Positions 36,982 through 45,950 of a stretch of DNA of 64,000 bases are shown one piece after another. The notes below the pieces were generated by a model, which made no database searches, had not been told where the DNA came from, and saw only the letters and a list, made by a program, of their open reading frames with translations. Source of the DNA: Sulfuritalea sp. (GTDB lineage: Bacteria > Pseudomonadota > Gammaproteobacteria > Burkholderiales > Rhodocyclaceae); contig JADJQA010000032.1 of assembly GCA_016712985.1 (NCBI GenBank), positions 1-64,000 of the forward strand, written 5' to 3'. Position 1 is the first letter of the stretch, and each line of letters opens with the position of its first letter. Made by a program: the position numbers and the translations under genes.

Positions 36982-37446
36982 CGCTTTCAACGCAGAGGGC
37001 GCAGAGGCGCAGAGGACGCAGAGATGTATGAAGACAAGCTTTCCGGCGAAGTGATCGGCGCCGCTATCGAAGTGCATCGCTATCTTGGTCCGGGCCTGTT
37101 GGAATCGGCCTACGAACTGGCGCTGGAGCACGAATTGCGCTTACGCGGTTTGGCGGTTGAGCGACAGAAAGCGGTGGTGCTGAAGTACAAGACCATTGAA
37201 TTGGGGGACGGTTTTCGTCTTGACTTGCTGGTCGACGACCGCCTGCTTGTCGAAGTCAAAGCCATCGACTGCATCCTGTCGATTCATGAGGCGCAGTTGC
37301 TAACCTATCTTAGACTTTCTGGAAAGCACCTTGGACTCCTTATCAACTTCAACGTCCCGGTACTAAAGACCGGCATCAAGAGGATAGCGAATGAACTCTA
37401 GCATTTCTTCTGCGCCCTCTGCGTCTCTGCGCCCTCTGCGTCGAAG
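36982..37446. mobile_element. CAGAG palindromic element carrying a GxxExxY gene
   Basis: The left arm 36982-37023 (CGCTTTCAACGCAGAGGGCG and onward) and the right arm 37407-37446 (TCTGCGCCCTCTGCGTCTCT and onward, ending GTCGAA) are inverted copies built from 8-9-bp GCAGAGG(C/A)C units. The GxxExxY reading frame exactly fills the space between the arms. Identical arms with short loops and no gene occur elsewhere in the window, so this looks like the coding member of a repeat family, inserted between trpE and trpG. Confidence 0.65.
37024..37401 (+). CDS. GxxExxY protein (PDDEXK-like)
   Basis: ATG 37024 lies immediately after the left repeat arm. The 125-residue protein has the naming motif GPGLLESAYELAL (G-x-x-E-x-x-Y) and conserved LRGLAVERQK. 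It also has a restriction-endonuclease-like core GFRLDLLVDDRLLVEVKAID (D...E-x-K) and the tail LTYLRLSGKHLGLLINFNVP. The family (TIGR04256 type) is widespread with no established function. It has no partner in the trp operon. A nuclease that acts on the flanking palindromes is my hypothesis. Confidence 0.9.
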   Translation: MYEDKLSGEVIGAAIEVHRYLGPGLLESAYELALEHELRLRGLAVERQKAVVLKYKTIELGDGFRLDLLVDDRLLVEVKAIDCILSIHEAQLLTYLRLSGKHLGLLINFNVPVLKTGIKRIANEL

Positions 37447-37458
37447 GAGGTTTTTACC

Positions 37459-38037
37459 ATGCTGCTGATGATCGACAACTACGACAGCTTCACCTACAAC
37501 CTGGTGCAGTATTTCGGCGAACTGGGCGAGGAGGTCAAGGTGTTTCGCAATGACGCGATCACCGTCAAGGAAATCGCGGCGAGGAAACCTGACCGCATCG
37601 TGATCTCGCCCGGCCCCTGTTTGCCGGCCGAAGCCGGTATCTCGGTGGCAACGATCAAGGAGTTCGCGGGAAGGATTCCGCTGCTCGGCGTCTGCCTCGG
37701 TCACCAGGGCATCGGCGCGGCCTTCGGCGGCGAGATCGTGCATGCCAGGCAACTGATGCACGGCAAGACCTCGCCGGTCACCCACGCAGGCCTGGGCGTC
37801 TTCGCCGGCCTGCCGAACCCGCTGACGGTAACCCGTTATCATTCGCTGGCGATCCGCCGCGAGACGCTGCCGGCCTGCCTGGAAATCACTGCATGGACCG
37901 AGGATGGCGAGATAATGGGGGTACGGCATCGCGAGTTTGCCGCGCATTGTCCAGTCGAGGGCGTGCAGTTCCATCCCGAATCGATCCTCACCGAATCCGG
38001 ACACGAACTGCTGCGGAATTTTTTGCAGCGCCAATGA
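37459..38037 (+). CDS. trpG: Anthranilate synthase component II (glutamine amidotransferase)
   Basis: The 192-residue class I amidotransferase begins [20 protein letters not shown]. It has the oxyanion ISPGPCLP, the nucleophile Cys79 in GVCLGHQ, and the His-Glu pair in [10 protein letters not shown]. It supplies ammonia to TrpE and may also serve PabB. The Shine-Dalgarno GAAGGAGG lies at the very edge of the repeat element's right arm, so the element supplies, or was inserted precisely beside, the ribosome-binding site. Confidence 0.97.
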   Translation: MLLMIDNYDSFTYNLVQYFGELGEEVKVFRNDAITVKEIAARKPDRIVISPGPCLPAEAGISVATIKEFAGRIPLLGVCLGHQGIGAAFGGEIVHARQLMHGKTSPVTHAGLGVFAGLPNPLTVTRYHSLAIRRETLPACLEITAWTEDGEIMGVRHREFAAHCPVEGVQFHPESILTESGHELLRNFLQRQ

Positions 38038-38160
38038 AACTCTCTCGCCGCAGAGGGTGCAGAGGCGCAGAGAACGCGGAGGAAAGGCAACGCTTTGTTT
38101 GCCCCTTGGTTCTCTCTGCGCCCTCTGCGTCTCTGCGTCCTCTGCGTTGAAAGCGGTTTG
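38036..38160. repeat. Palindromic CAGAG element between trpG and trpD
   Basis: The left arm 38036-38082 (GCCGCAGAGGGTGCAGAGGC and onward) and the right arm 38110-38160 (CTCTGCGCCCTCTGCGTCTC to GTTGAAAGCGG) form a long imperfect hairpin around a loop of about 28 nt. It is gene-less. Confidence 0.85.
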
Positions 38161-38179
38161 ACCAACAGGAGTCGAAGAC

Positions 38180-39217
38180 ATGATCACGCCACAAGAAGCG
38201 CTCCAGCGCACCATCGAACACCGCGAAATCTTCCATGACGAGATGCTGCATCTGATGCGGCAGATCATGAAAGGCGAGATCTCGCCGCTGATGGTCGCCG
38301 CGATCCTCACCGGATTGCGCGTGAAGAAGGAAACCATCGGCGAAATCTCCGCCGCAGCGATGGTCATGCGCGAGTTGTCGACCAAGGTCGAGCTGCCGCA
38401 CCCGGAGCAGAAACGCGCGCAGTTCGTCGACATCGTCGGCACCGGCGGCGACGGCGCGCATACCTTCAACATCTCCACCGCCTCGATGTTCGTCGCCGCC
38501 GCCGCGGGCGCCACGGTGGCCAAGCACGGCAACCGCAGCGTATCGTCGAAGTCCGGCTCGGCCGACGTGCTGGAGGCGCTCGGCGCAACGATCAGCCTGA
38601 CGCCGCAGCAGGTCGGCGAGTGCATCGAGGCCATCGGCTGCGGCTTCATGTTCGCGCCCATCCACCATCCGGCGATGAAGAACGTCGCCCCGGTGCGACG
38701 CGAAATGGCGGTGCGCACGATCTTCAACATCCTCGGGCCGCTGACCAATCCGGCCGGCGCGCCGAATTCCCTGATGGGCGTGTTCCATCCCGACCTGGTC
38801 GGCATCCAGGTGCGCGTGATGCAGCAGCTCGGCGCCAACCATGCGCTGGTGGTCTGGGGCAAGGACGGCATGGACGAGATCTCGCTCGGCGCCGCCACGC
38901 TGGTCGGCGAACTGAAGGACGGCAAGATCACCGAGTACGAGATCCATCCCGAAGACTTCGGTTTGTCGATGGTCTCCAACCGCAGCCTGCGCGTCGTCGA
39001 TGCCACCGAATCGAAAGCGATGCTGATCGACGCCCTGGAGAACAAGCCTGGCACCGCGCGCGAAATCGTCACGCTGAATGCCGGCGCCGCGCTCTATGCC
39101 GCCAACATCGAGGATTCGATCGGCGCAGGCATCACGCACGCGCGCGAGGCGATCGCCAGCGGCGCGGCACGCAAAAAGCTCGACGACTTCGTGAGCTTCA
39201 CCAGAAAATTTGGATGA
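38180..39217 (+). CDS. trpD: Anthranilate phosphoribosyltransferase
   Basis: The intact 345-residue enzyme transfers the phosphoribosyl group of PRPP to anthranilate. It has the PRPP loop [20 protein letters not shown], the conserved [20 protein letters not shown], anthranilate-site residues in [20 protein letters not shown], the [11 protein letters not shown] motif and DEISLG. The start ATG 38180 follows CAGGAG. It is separated from trpG and trpC by palindromic repeats rather than by overlapping genes. Confidence 0.97.
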   Translation: MITPQEALQRTIEHREIFHDEMLHLMRQIMKGEISPLMVAAILTGLRVKKETIGEISAAAMVMRELSTKVELPHPEQKRAQFVDIVGTGGDGAHTFNISTASMFVAAAAGATVAKHGNRSVSSKSGSADVLEALGATISLTPQQVGECIEAIGCGFMFAPIHHPAMKNVAPVRREMAVRTIFNILGPLTNPAGAPNSLMGVFHPDLVGIQVRVMQQLGANHALVVWGKDGMDEISLGAATLVGELKDGKITEYEIHPEDFGLSMVSNRSLRVVDATESKAMLIDALENKPGTAREIVTLNAGAALYAANIEDSIGAGITHAREAIASGAARKKLDDFVSFTRKFG

Positions 39218-39218
39218 A

Positions 39219-39327
39219 GCTCTTTCAACGCAGAGTGCGCAGAGACGCAGAGAACGCAGAGTAAAGCCTCGAGTTCATGCCTGTCTCTGCGTCCTTTGCG
39301 TCTCTGCGTCCTCTGCGTCTTAGGCGG
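39219..39327. repeat. Palindromic CAGAG element between trpD and trpC
   Basis: The left arm 39219-39262 (CTCTTTCAACGCAGAGTGCG and onward) and right arm 39281-39327 (GTCTCTGCGTCCTTTGCGTC and onward) surround a loop of about 18 nt. It begins two bases after the trpD stop. Confidence 0.85.
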
Positions 39328-39337
39328 TAGATTTCTT

Positions 39338-40126
39338 ATGTCCGACATCCTCAACAAGATCCTCGTCGTCAAACGCCAGGAGGTCGCAGCGGCGTCGGTT
39401 GCTCGACCGCTCGCGATGATCCGCGCTGCTGCGGAAACGCAACCGGCGGCGCGTGATTTTGCCGGCTCCATCAGGGCAAGAGTCGGCGCCGGCGCTACGG
39501 CGATCATCGCCGAAATCAAGAAGGCCAGCCCGTCCAAGGGCGTGATCCGTGAGGATTTCCGCCCGGCGGAGATTGCCGCCGATTATCAGAAGCACGGTGC
39601 GACCTGCCTGTCGGTGCTGACCGACCGCGAGTTCTTTCAGGGCTCCGAGGCCTACCTGCGAGAAGCGCGGGCCGCCTGTTCATTGCCGGTGCTGCGCAAG
39701 GACTTCCTGGTCGATCCCTGGCAGGTGTATGAAACCCGCGCGATGGGGGCGGACGCCATCCTGCTGATCGTCGCCGCCCTGTCCCTGCCGCAGATGCGGC
39801 AGATGGAAGCCATCGCCCACGGGCTCGGCATGGGCGTGCTGGTCGAGAGCCACGATGCCGCCGAGCTCGATGTCGCGCTGCAATTGACTACCCCGTTGAT
39901 CGGTCTCAACAACCGCAATTTGCGGACTTTCGAAGTCAGCCTCGACACCACGCTGTCGCAACTCGGCCGCATTCCCGCGGGTCGCATCGTGGTGACCGAG
40001 TCGGGCATCCTTGCGCCGGACGACGTTGCACGGATGCGCGCCAACGGCGTGCATGCCTTCCTGGTCGGCGAAGCCTTCATGCGCGCGGCCTCGCCGGGAG
40101 CGGAACTGGCCCGGCTGTTCGCCTGA
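39338..40126 (+). CDS. trpC: Indole-3-glycerol-phosphate synthase
   Basis: From ATG 39338 ([20 protein letters not shown]) the 262-residue TIM barrel shows all family motifs: [15 protein letters not shown] (catalytic Lys), [64 protein letters not shown] and FLVGEAFMR. It is monofunctional, without a fused TrpF. It closes the ring of the anthranilate-derived intermediate to indole-glycerol-phosphate. Confidence 0.97.
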   Translation: MSDILNKILVVKRQEVAAASVARPLAMIRAAAETQPAARDFAGSIRARVGAGATAIIAEIKKASPSKGVIREDFRPAEIAADYQKHGATCLSVLTDREFFQGSEAYLREARAACSLPVLRKDFLVDPWQVYETRAMGADAILLIVAALSLPQMRQMEAIAHGLGMGVLVESHDAAELDVALQLTTPLIGLNNRNLRTFEVSLDTTLSQLGRIPAGRIVVTESGILAPDDVARMRANGVHAFLVGEAFMRAASPGAELARLFA

Positions 40127-40178
40127 GCCTCGGTCGGGATAAACTTCGGCATCCCTCTCGCCGACAAGCGGATCAGTC

Positions 40179-40469
40179 ATGGGTACGCTCGACACACTGC
40201 ACGACAGGAGAAATGAAATTCTCGCCGCCGCCAACCGGCATGGCGCAGGAAACGTGCGGGTGTTCGGCTCGGTCGCGCGGCGCAGCGACACAGCCGAGAG
40301 CGATATTGATCTTCTGGTCGATTTTGGGCCTGAGCGGTCACTTTACGACCTGGTCGGATTGCAACTCGATATCGAATCCATGCTTGGCCGCCGTACCGAT
40401 GTCGTCACCGAAGCGAGCCTGAGTATCCACTTGCGAGAACGTGTTCTCGCCGAAGCCCGCCCTTTATGA
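40179..40469 (+). CDS. mntA: MntA-type nucleotidyltransferase antitoxin
   Basis: The 96-residue minimal nucleotidyltransferase has GSVARR-x7-SDIDLLVDF (about 30-49), the GSX10DXD active site. Members of this family modify a tyrosine of the partner HepT with AMP groups and thereby neutralise it. The start ATG 40179 lies 53 bp after trpC, and the stop overlaps hepT by 4 nt. The pair looks intact and was probably acquired separately from the trp genes. Confidence 0.9.
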   Translation: MGTLDTLHDRRNEILAAANRHGAGNVRVFGSVARRSDTAESDIDLLVDFGPERSLYDLVGLQLDIESMLGRRTDVVTEASLSIHLRERVLAEARPL

Positions 40470-40798
40470 AAGACAGACAGGTCTATCTACGGCATCTCGC
40501 GGATTGTTTGCAACGTATCCGCGAATACACGGCGGACGGGCGCCAACAGTTCATGAACGACCGCAAGACTCAGGATGCGGTGATCCGCAATCTCGAAATC
40601 GTCGGGCAGATCGTCCGTGATCTCGGCCCCGATAGCCTTGCCGAGCAACGACCGGAGGTTCCGTGGGCCAGAATCGCTGGTACTCGCAATATCCTGGCGC
40701 ATCAGTATCTCGGCGTCGATCTTTCGCTGATCTGGAACATCGTCGAGCGCGAGCTGAGACCGCTGGAACAAGCGGTCCAGCGTTTCCTCGACGCGTAA
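40466..40798 (+). CDS. hepT: HepT-like toxin (DUF86)
   Basis: The 110-residue HEPN-family protein carries the RX4-6H RNase motif in GTRNILAHQYLGV, with the Tyr that MntA modifies right after it. Conserved DRQVYLRHLADCLQRIREYT and AVIRNLEIVGQIVRDL complete the DUF86 signature. It is predicted to cleave RNA when not AMP-modified. It overlaps mntA by 4 nt. Confidence 0.9.
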   Translation: MKDRQVYLRHLADCLQRIREYTADGRQQFMNDRKTQDAVIRNLEIVGQIVRDLGPDSLAEQRPEVPWARIAGTRNILAHQYLGVDLSLIWNIVERELRPLEQAVQRFLDA

Positions 40799-40844
40799 AC
40801 CCGCACTCCGGAAAGTCGGCGCCGGTACTACGGCCATCTGCGGT

Positions 40845-41072
40845 TCAGGCGCAGCTATTGCCCGTCGACTCTGGCACACCCAGCTTCTTGAGGATCATGT
40901 CCAGCGGGCAGAATTTGGTGAAGCCGCTCTGGAACAGGTTGGCGCCGACAAAGGCGGTGAACCACAGCCAGGAGAGCTTGCTCATGTCGACCTGGCCCAT
41001 GGCGTGCGCGAGCACCAGGGAAGTCATGATGAAGAATCCGGCGACGATGCGGACGATTTGATTGACGGTCAT
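40845..41072 (-). CDS. DUF2892 (YgaP-type) two-helix membrane protein
   Basis: The 75-residue protein has two TM segments (VRIVAGFFIMTSLVLAHAMG; SWLWFTAFVGANLFQSGFTK) and the conserved CPLDMILKKLGV tail. DUF2892 proteins recur beside rhodanese, sulfide oxidation and sulfur-transport genes. It is the last gene of the adaptor/SQR/RND group, 31 bp after the RND stop. It is probably structural or sulfur-handling in the inner membrane; no catalytic residues other than the Cys are seen. Confidence 0.85.
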   Translation of the reverse strand: MTVNQIVRIVAGFFIMTSLVLAHAMGQVDMSKLSWLWFTAFVGANLFQSGFTKFCPLDMILKKLGVPESTGNSCA

Positions 41073-41103
41073 GCGAAATACTCCTTGAGGGAAAAGTTGG
41101 GGA

Positions 41104-44100
41104 TCACGCCTTCTTGATTCGATCCTTCATCGCGGCGTAGTACAGCACCGGAATCACCACCAGCGTCAGCACGGTGGACACGAAGATCCCGAAGATCAGC
41201 GACAGGGCGAGGCCTGCGAAGATCGGGTCATCGACGATGAACAGCGCGCCGAGCATCGCCGCCAGCCCGGTCAGCACGATCGGCTTGGCGCGCACCGCGG
41301 CGGCCTGGATCACGGCTTCCGCGAAGTCCAGGCCGCCGGCCACCTGCTCGTTGATGAAATCGACCAGCAGGATCGAATTGCGCACGATGATGCCGGCCAG
41401 TGCGATCATGCCGATCATCGAGGTGGAGGTATATTGCGCGCCGAACAAGGCATGGCCGGGCATTACGCCGATGATGGTCAGCGGAATCGGCGCCATGATG
41501 ATCAGCGGCACCAGGTAGCTCTTGAACTGCGCCACCACCAGCAGGTAGATCAGGACCAGGCCGACTCCATAGGCCGCGCCCATGTCGCGGAAGGTTTCAT
41601 AGGTGACTTGCCATTCGCCATCCCACTTCAGCGAGTATTGCGCGTATGGGTCGCTGGGCTGTTTGATGAAATACTCGCCGAGCGTGCCTCCCTGCGGCAG
41701 GGCGATGCCGGCCAGCTTGTCGCGGATGTCGAACATGCCATACAACGGCGAATCCAGCCTGCCGCCCATGTCGCCGGTAACGAAGACGACCGGCAGCAGG
41801 TCCTTGTGGTAGATCACCTTCTCGCGCAGCGTGCGCTTGATCTCGACCACTTCGGACACCGGCACCATCTGGCCGCCATTCTGCAAATTGCCGCGCAGCT
41901 TGAGCTTGAGCAACTGGTCGACGCTGTTCTGGCGCTCGGCCGGCAGCACGATGCGCACCGGGATTTCGTACTTGGCGTCGCCGTCATGCACCGGCGTCAC
42001 GTCCTCGCCGGAGAGGCCCATGCGCACCACCTCGACGATGTCCTTCTGCGCCACGCCGAGCAGCGCCGCCTTGGCCTGGGCGACGCGCAGCACCAGTTTC
42101 TCGGCGTCGGCATCCGCCGTATCGTCGACGCCGACTATGTCTGCCGTGCCCTCGAAGGCGGCGCGCACCTGCTTCGCCACGGCGATCTGCCCTGCGTAGT
42201 CGGGGCCGTAGATCTCCGCGACGATCGGCGACAGCACCGGCGGTCCCGGCGGGACTTCGACCACTTTGGCATTGCCGCCATGCTTGCGCGCAATCGCCGC
42301 CACCCGCTCGCGCACCGAGACCGCGATCTCGTGGCTCTGGCGATGGCGATGCTTCTTGTCCACCAGGTTGACCTGGATGTCACCCATTTCTGGGGCGCTG
42401 CGCAGGTAGTACTGCCGCACCAGGCCGTTGAAGTTGATCGGGCTGGCGGTTCCCGCATAGGCCTGGTAGTCGGCCACCTCTTCCACCTGGGCGATCTCGG
42501 TGGAGATATCGCGCAGCACCCGCGCGGTTTGTTCCAGCGGGGTGCCGACCGGCATGTCGAGCACGATCTGGAACTCGCTCTTGTTGTCGAAGGGCAGCAT
42601 TTTCAGCACGACGAGCTTGACAAAGCCGAGGCTCACCGAGGCCAGGATGGCCACCAGGATGCCGATCCACAGCTTGCGCCGTGCCGCCTTGCCGGTGGCC
42701 GGATCGAGCAGCGGCGTCATCAGTCGGCGAAAGAACCTGTCGAGCTTGCCGGCGAGCTTGTCTTCGCCATGGCCGCCGGCGCTGCCGTGCGCCACCGGCT
42801 TCATCAGCTTCAGCGCCAGCCACGGCGTAATCACAAAGGCAATGGCCAGCGAAATGAACATGCCCATCGAGGCATTGATCGGAATCGGGCTCATGTAAGG
42901 CCCCATCAGGCCCGTCACGAAGGCCATCGGCAGCAGCGCGGCGATCACCGTGAAGGTGGCCAGGATGGTCGGGCCGCCGACCTCATCCACGGCGGAGGGG
43001 ATGATCTGCCACAACGGCTTTTCGGGTTGCAGCAGGTGCCAGCGATGGATGTTTTCCACCACCACGATGGCGTCGTCGACCAGGATGCCGATCGAGAATA
43101 TCAGCGCGAACAGCGACACGCGATTCAGCGTGAAGCCATACGCCCAGGAGGCAAACAGCGTCGCCGCCAGCGTCAGGGTCACCGCGGTGCCGACGATCGC
43201 CGCCTCGCGTCGGCCCAGCGCGAACAGCACCAGCAGCACCACGAAGGCCGTGGCGAAAACCAGCTTGCCGATCAGCTTCTGCGCCTTGTCGGTGGCCGTC
43301 GCGCCGTAGTTGCGCGTCACGCTGAATTCGACGCCTTCGGGAATCACCGTGCCCTTGAGGGCTTCGGCGCGCGCGATCACGGCTTCGGCGACATCGGCGG
43401 CATTGACGCCGGGCTTCTTCGATATCGACAGCGTTACCGCCGGGAATTCCTGAAAGGCGTCATGGCCGGCCGCCTTGTCCGCCTTGCGCTCGCCATGCCA
43501 GACATAGCTCACCGGCTGGTCGGCGCCGTCGACCACCTGGGCCACGTCCGCCAGGTACACCGGTTTGCGCTCGAAGACTCCGACCACCAGGCGCTTCACG
43601 TCGGCGGCCGATTCGATGTAGGTGCCGGTCTGCACCAGCACTTCGCGGTTGCCGGCCACCAGGCTGCCGGCGGGCTGCGAGGCGTTCGACACCTGCAATG
43701 CCGCCTTGAGGTCCTGCGCGGTGATGCCGTGGGCATTCATGCGATCGACGTCCATCACGACGCGAATCACGTGGCCGGGGCCGCCGATGGTCGCCACGTC
43801 GCGCGTGCCGGCAATGCGCTTGAGATCGATCTCGGTGGCGCGCGCCACCTGCTGCATCTCGAAGGCCGACTTCGCCGGGTCCGCGCTGTGGAAGGTCAGC
43901 GCGACGATCGGCACGTCGTCGATGCCCTTGGGCTTGATGATCGGCTCCATCACGCCGAGGCTGGGCGAGAGCCAGTCGCGGTGGGAATTGATGGTGTCGT
44001 AGAGGCGCACCAGCGCCTGGATCGGCTCCTCGCCGACCTTGTATTGCACGGTGATCACCGCCATGCCGGGGCGCGACACCGAATACACGTGCTCGATGCC

Positions 44101-44340
44101 CGCAATGCGCGACAGCACCTGCTCCGCGGGGCGCGTCACCAGCGCCTCGACATCCCTGGCCGAAGCGCCCGGAAACGGCACGAACACATTGGCCATGGTG
44201 ACGTTGATCTGCGGTTCTTCCTCGCGTGGCGTGATCAGCGTCGCGCCGACGCCCAGCAGCAGCGCGATCAGCGCGATCAGGGGCGTCAGGGAATTCCTGA
44301 GAAAGTATTCGGCGATGCGTCCTGAAATTCCCACTGCCAC
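41104..44340 (-). CDS. RND-family inner-membrane efflux pump (AcrB/MexB-like)
   Basis: This 1078-residue, intact 12-TM pump has the N-terminal helix LTPLIALIALLLGVGATLIT, paired periplasmic porter domains, and the TM4 proton-relay pair in SIGILVDDAIVVVENIHRW (Asp-Asp). The second-half helices include IMAPIPLTIIGVMPGHALFG and IGMIALAGIIVRNSILLVDF. It resembles the hydrophobe/multidrug (HAE1) branch more than metal pumps, but the substrate cannot be read. Its adaptor lies upstream beyond an SQR gene, and no outer-membrane channel is nearby. The SQR link suggests export of a sulfur species or thiol (hypothesis). Confidence 0.9.
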   Translation of the reverse strand: MAVGISGRIAEYFLRNSLTPLIALIALLLGVGATLITPREEEPQINVTMANVFVPFPGASARDVEALVTRPAEQVLSRIAGIEHVYSVSRPGMAVITVQYKVGEEPIQALVRLYDTINSHRDWLSPSLGVMEPIIKPKGIDDVPIVALTFHSADPAKSAFEMQQVARATEIDLKRIAGTRDVATIGGPGHVIRVVMDVDRMNAHGITAQDLKAALQVSNASQPAGSLVAGNREVLVQTGTYIESAADVKRLVVGVFERKPVYLADVAQVVDGADQPVSYVWHGERKADKAAGHDAFQEFPAVTLSISKKPGVNAADVAEAVIARAEALKGTVIPEGVEFSVTRNYGATATDKAQKLIGKLVFATAFVVLLVLFALGRREAAIVGTAVTLTLAATLFASWAYGFTLNRVSLFALIFSIGILVDDAIVVVENIHRWHLLQPEKPLWQIIPSAVDEVGGPTILATFTVIAALLPMAFVTGLMGPYMSPIPINASMGMFISLAIAFVITPWLALKLMKPVAHGSAGGHGEDKLAGKLDRFFRRLMTPLLDPATGKAARRKLWIGILVAILASVSLGFVKLVVLKMLPFDNKSEFQIVLDMPVGTPLEQTARVLRDISTEIAQVEEVADYQAYAGTASPINFNGLVRQYYLRSAPEMGDIQVNLVDKKHRHRQSHEIAVSVRERVAAIARKHGGNAKVVEVPPGPPVLSPIVAEIYGPDYAGQIAVAKQVRAAFEGTADIVGVDDTADADAEKLVLRVAQAKAALLGVAQKDIVEVVRMGLSGEDVTPVHDGDAKYEIPVRIVLPAERQNSVDQLLKLKLRGNLQNGGQMVPVSEVVEIKRTLREKVIYHKDLLPVVFVTGDMGGRLDSPLYGMFDIRDKLAGIALPQGGTLGEYFIKQPSDPYAQYSLKWDGEWQVTYETFRDMGAAYGVGLVLIYLLVVAQFKSYLVPLIIMAPIPLTIIGVMPGHALFGAQYTSTSMIGMIALAGIIVRNSILLVDFINEQVAGGLDFAEAVIQAAAVRAKPIVLTGLAAMLGALFIVDDPIFAGLALSLIFGIFVSTVLTLVVIPVLYYAAMKDRIKKA

Positions 44341-44453
44341 CTCGAATTAGACTGTCAAACGCACCCGCGAAGAACATGGATTCATGGTCCGTGTCGGCCA
44401 GGCCTCTCTGCTTGTTGATCCGCTCTGTCTGCGTCCCGGTGTCGGCCGTCTGC

Positions 44454-45728
44454 TTACTTGTCCTTCAATTTCATGATGCCCATGGCGTTGAGCACCATCT
44501 TTTCGAAGATGTGCTCGCTGGTGCCCTTCTTGATCTTGCGCATGTAGAACTTCTCGAAGGCGACCTTGGCCAGATGCACCCACTTGCCCTGGGAGAACCA
44601 GTTCACATTGCGCGGCGGAATCTGCGGCAGCGCGACGAAGGCCGCACCGTTGTCGCCAAAGTCGGCCAGACAAACCGCGTTCCATGTCGCCTTGTGGGTC
44701 GGCTCCTTGCCATCCAGGGCTTCGCGGATGTTATGCACGGTGGCATTGACCATCGATTCGATCATGTAGCCGGTCTTCGGTGCGCCGGTTGGCACCGGAG
44801 TGACCTCCACCGGCGGAATGGCGACGCAGACGCCCACCGAGTAGATGTTCTTGAACTTCGGATTGCGCTGGAAGGCATCGATCAGGATGAAGCCGCGCGG
44901 ATTGGTCAGGCCCTCGATGCCGAACACGGCGTCGATTCCCTTGAAGGCCGGCAGCATCATCGAGTACTTGAACTCGAGCACATGGTCCTTCTTCGGCGCG
45001 CCTTCGTCATTGTGTTCCGTGACGTACATCCTGCCGGCCTCGACCTTGGTGGTCTTGGCATTGCAGATCCACTTGATGTGGCGGTCGCGCATCACCGATT
45101 CCATCAGGCCCTTGGAATCGCCGACGCCGCCGAGGCCGAGGTGTCCGATGTAGGGTTCGGCCGTAACGAAGGTCATCGGCACCTTGTCGCGAATCTTCCT
45201 GCGTCGCAGGTCGGTATCCATGATCATGGCGAACTCGTAGGCCGGGCCGTAGCAGGAAGCCATCTGCACCGCGCCGACGACGATATGGCCGGGGTCCTTG
45301 ACGAATTCCTGCCATGCCCGCTCGGCCTCGACCGCGTGATCGACGTGGCAGATCGAATGCGTGTGGCCATTCGGCCCCAAGCCTTCGACTTCATCGAAGG
45401 CCAGCTTGGGGCCGGTGGCGATCACCAGGAAGTCGTAGTCGATCAGACGGCCGTCGTCGAGTTCGATCTGGTTCTTGTCCGGATGCAGCCGCTTGGCGCC
45501 AACCGGGATGAAGGCGACCTTCTTCTTCGCCAGCAATGGAGCAATTTCCACTTCGATGTCGCCGCGCTTGCGCCAATCGACCGCGACCCAGGGATTTGAC
45601 GGCGTGAAGTGGTGCATCGGATTGTCGCAAAGCACCGTCAGTTTGTCGCCGGGACGAAGCAATTCAGCCATTTCATAGGCTGCGGGCATGCCGCCGATGC
45701 CGGCGCCGAGAATTACGATGTGAGCCAT
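44454..45728 (-). CDS. sqr: Sulfide:quinone oxidoreductase
   Basis: The 424-residue FAD-dependent enzyme has the Rossmann GAGIGG at 8-13, VIATGPKLAFD, and all three redox/catalytic cysteines of SQR: C127 (SICHVDHA), C159 (MASCYGPAYEF) and C301 (VGVCVAIPPVEVTP). GYMIESMV and an amphipathic C-terminal region that binds the membrane follow. It oxidises sulfide to polysulfide and feeds electrons to quinone, here potentially to denitrification. It lies between the adaptor (45951-46987) and the RND pump, all on the same strand. Confidence 0.92.
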   Translation of the reverse strand: MAHIVILGAGIGGMPAAYEMAELLRPGDKLTVLCDNPMHHFTPSNPWVAVDWRKRGDIEVEIAPLLAKKKVAFIPVGAKRLHPDKNQIELDDGRLIDYDFLVIATGPKLAFDEVEGLGPNGHTHSICHVDHAVEAERAWQEFVKDPGHIVVGAVQMASCYGPAYEFAMIMDTDLRRRKIRDKVPMTFVTAEPYIGHLGLGGVGDSKGLMESVMRDRHIKWICNAKTTKVEAGRMYVTEHNDEGAPKKDHVLEFKYSMMLPAFKGIDAVFGIEGLTNPRGFILIDAFQRNPKFKNIYSVGVCVAIPPVEVTPVPTGAPKTGYMIESMVNATVHNIREALDGKEPTHKATWNAVCLADFGDNGAAFVALPQIPPRNVNWFSQGKWVHLAKVAFEKFYMRKIKKGTSEHIFEKMVLNAMGIMKLKDK

Positions 45729-45811
45729 GGTGTCCCCTTCTGGGCTTGGTTATTGATGAGCGGGAGAGTATTCGACCCTGTTGAGTCGGCCGGAGCAAGC
45801 TTGAAACCTTT

Positions 45812-45867
45812 GTTCGGGCTCAGCCAGTCGAAGCCCTGAATGCCCGTCGACAGGCTCACGGCGAACG
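45812..45867. repeat. Dispersed TTCGAC/GAGCC hairpin repeat
   Basis: GTTCGGGCTCAGCCAGTCGA and CGTCGACAGGCTCACGGCGA form an inverted repeat of the intergenic type common in many proteobacteria. It occupies most of the 222-bp gap between the adaptor and sqr genes. Confidence 0.65.
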
Positions 45868-45950
45868 ATCCAGGTACAGTGCAGCCAACTCAGTAACGCT
45901 GAAGCGGTCATCATTCGGGTGATTGCGGCCATGACTGAAATCGATCGGCG

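Noticed and set aside
36982..39327. CAGAG repeats considered as CRISPR arrays
   Set aside because: The units are 8-9 bp, directly adjacent without spacers, and arranged as inverted arms; no cas genes are present.
45729..45950. Possible extra gene between sqr and the adaptor gene
   Set aside because: The gap is mostly a dispersed hairpin repeat and has no credible reading frame.
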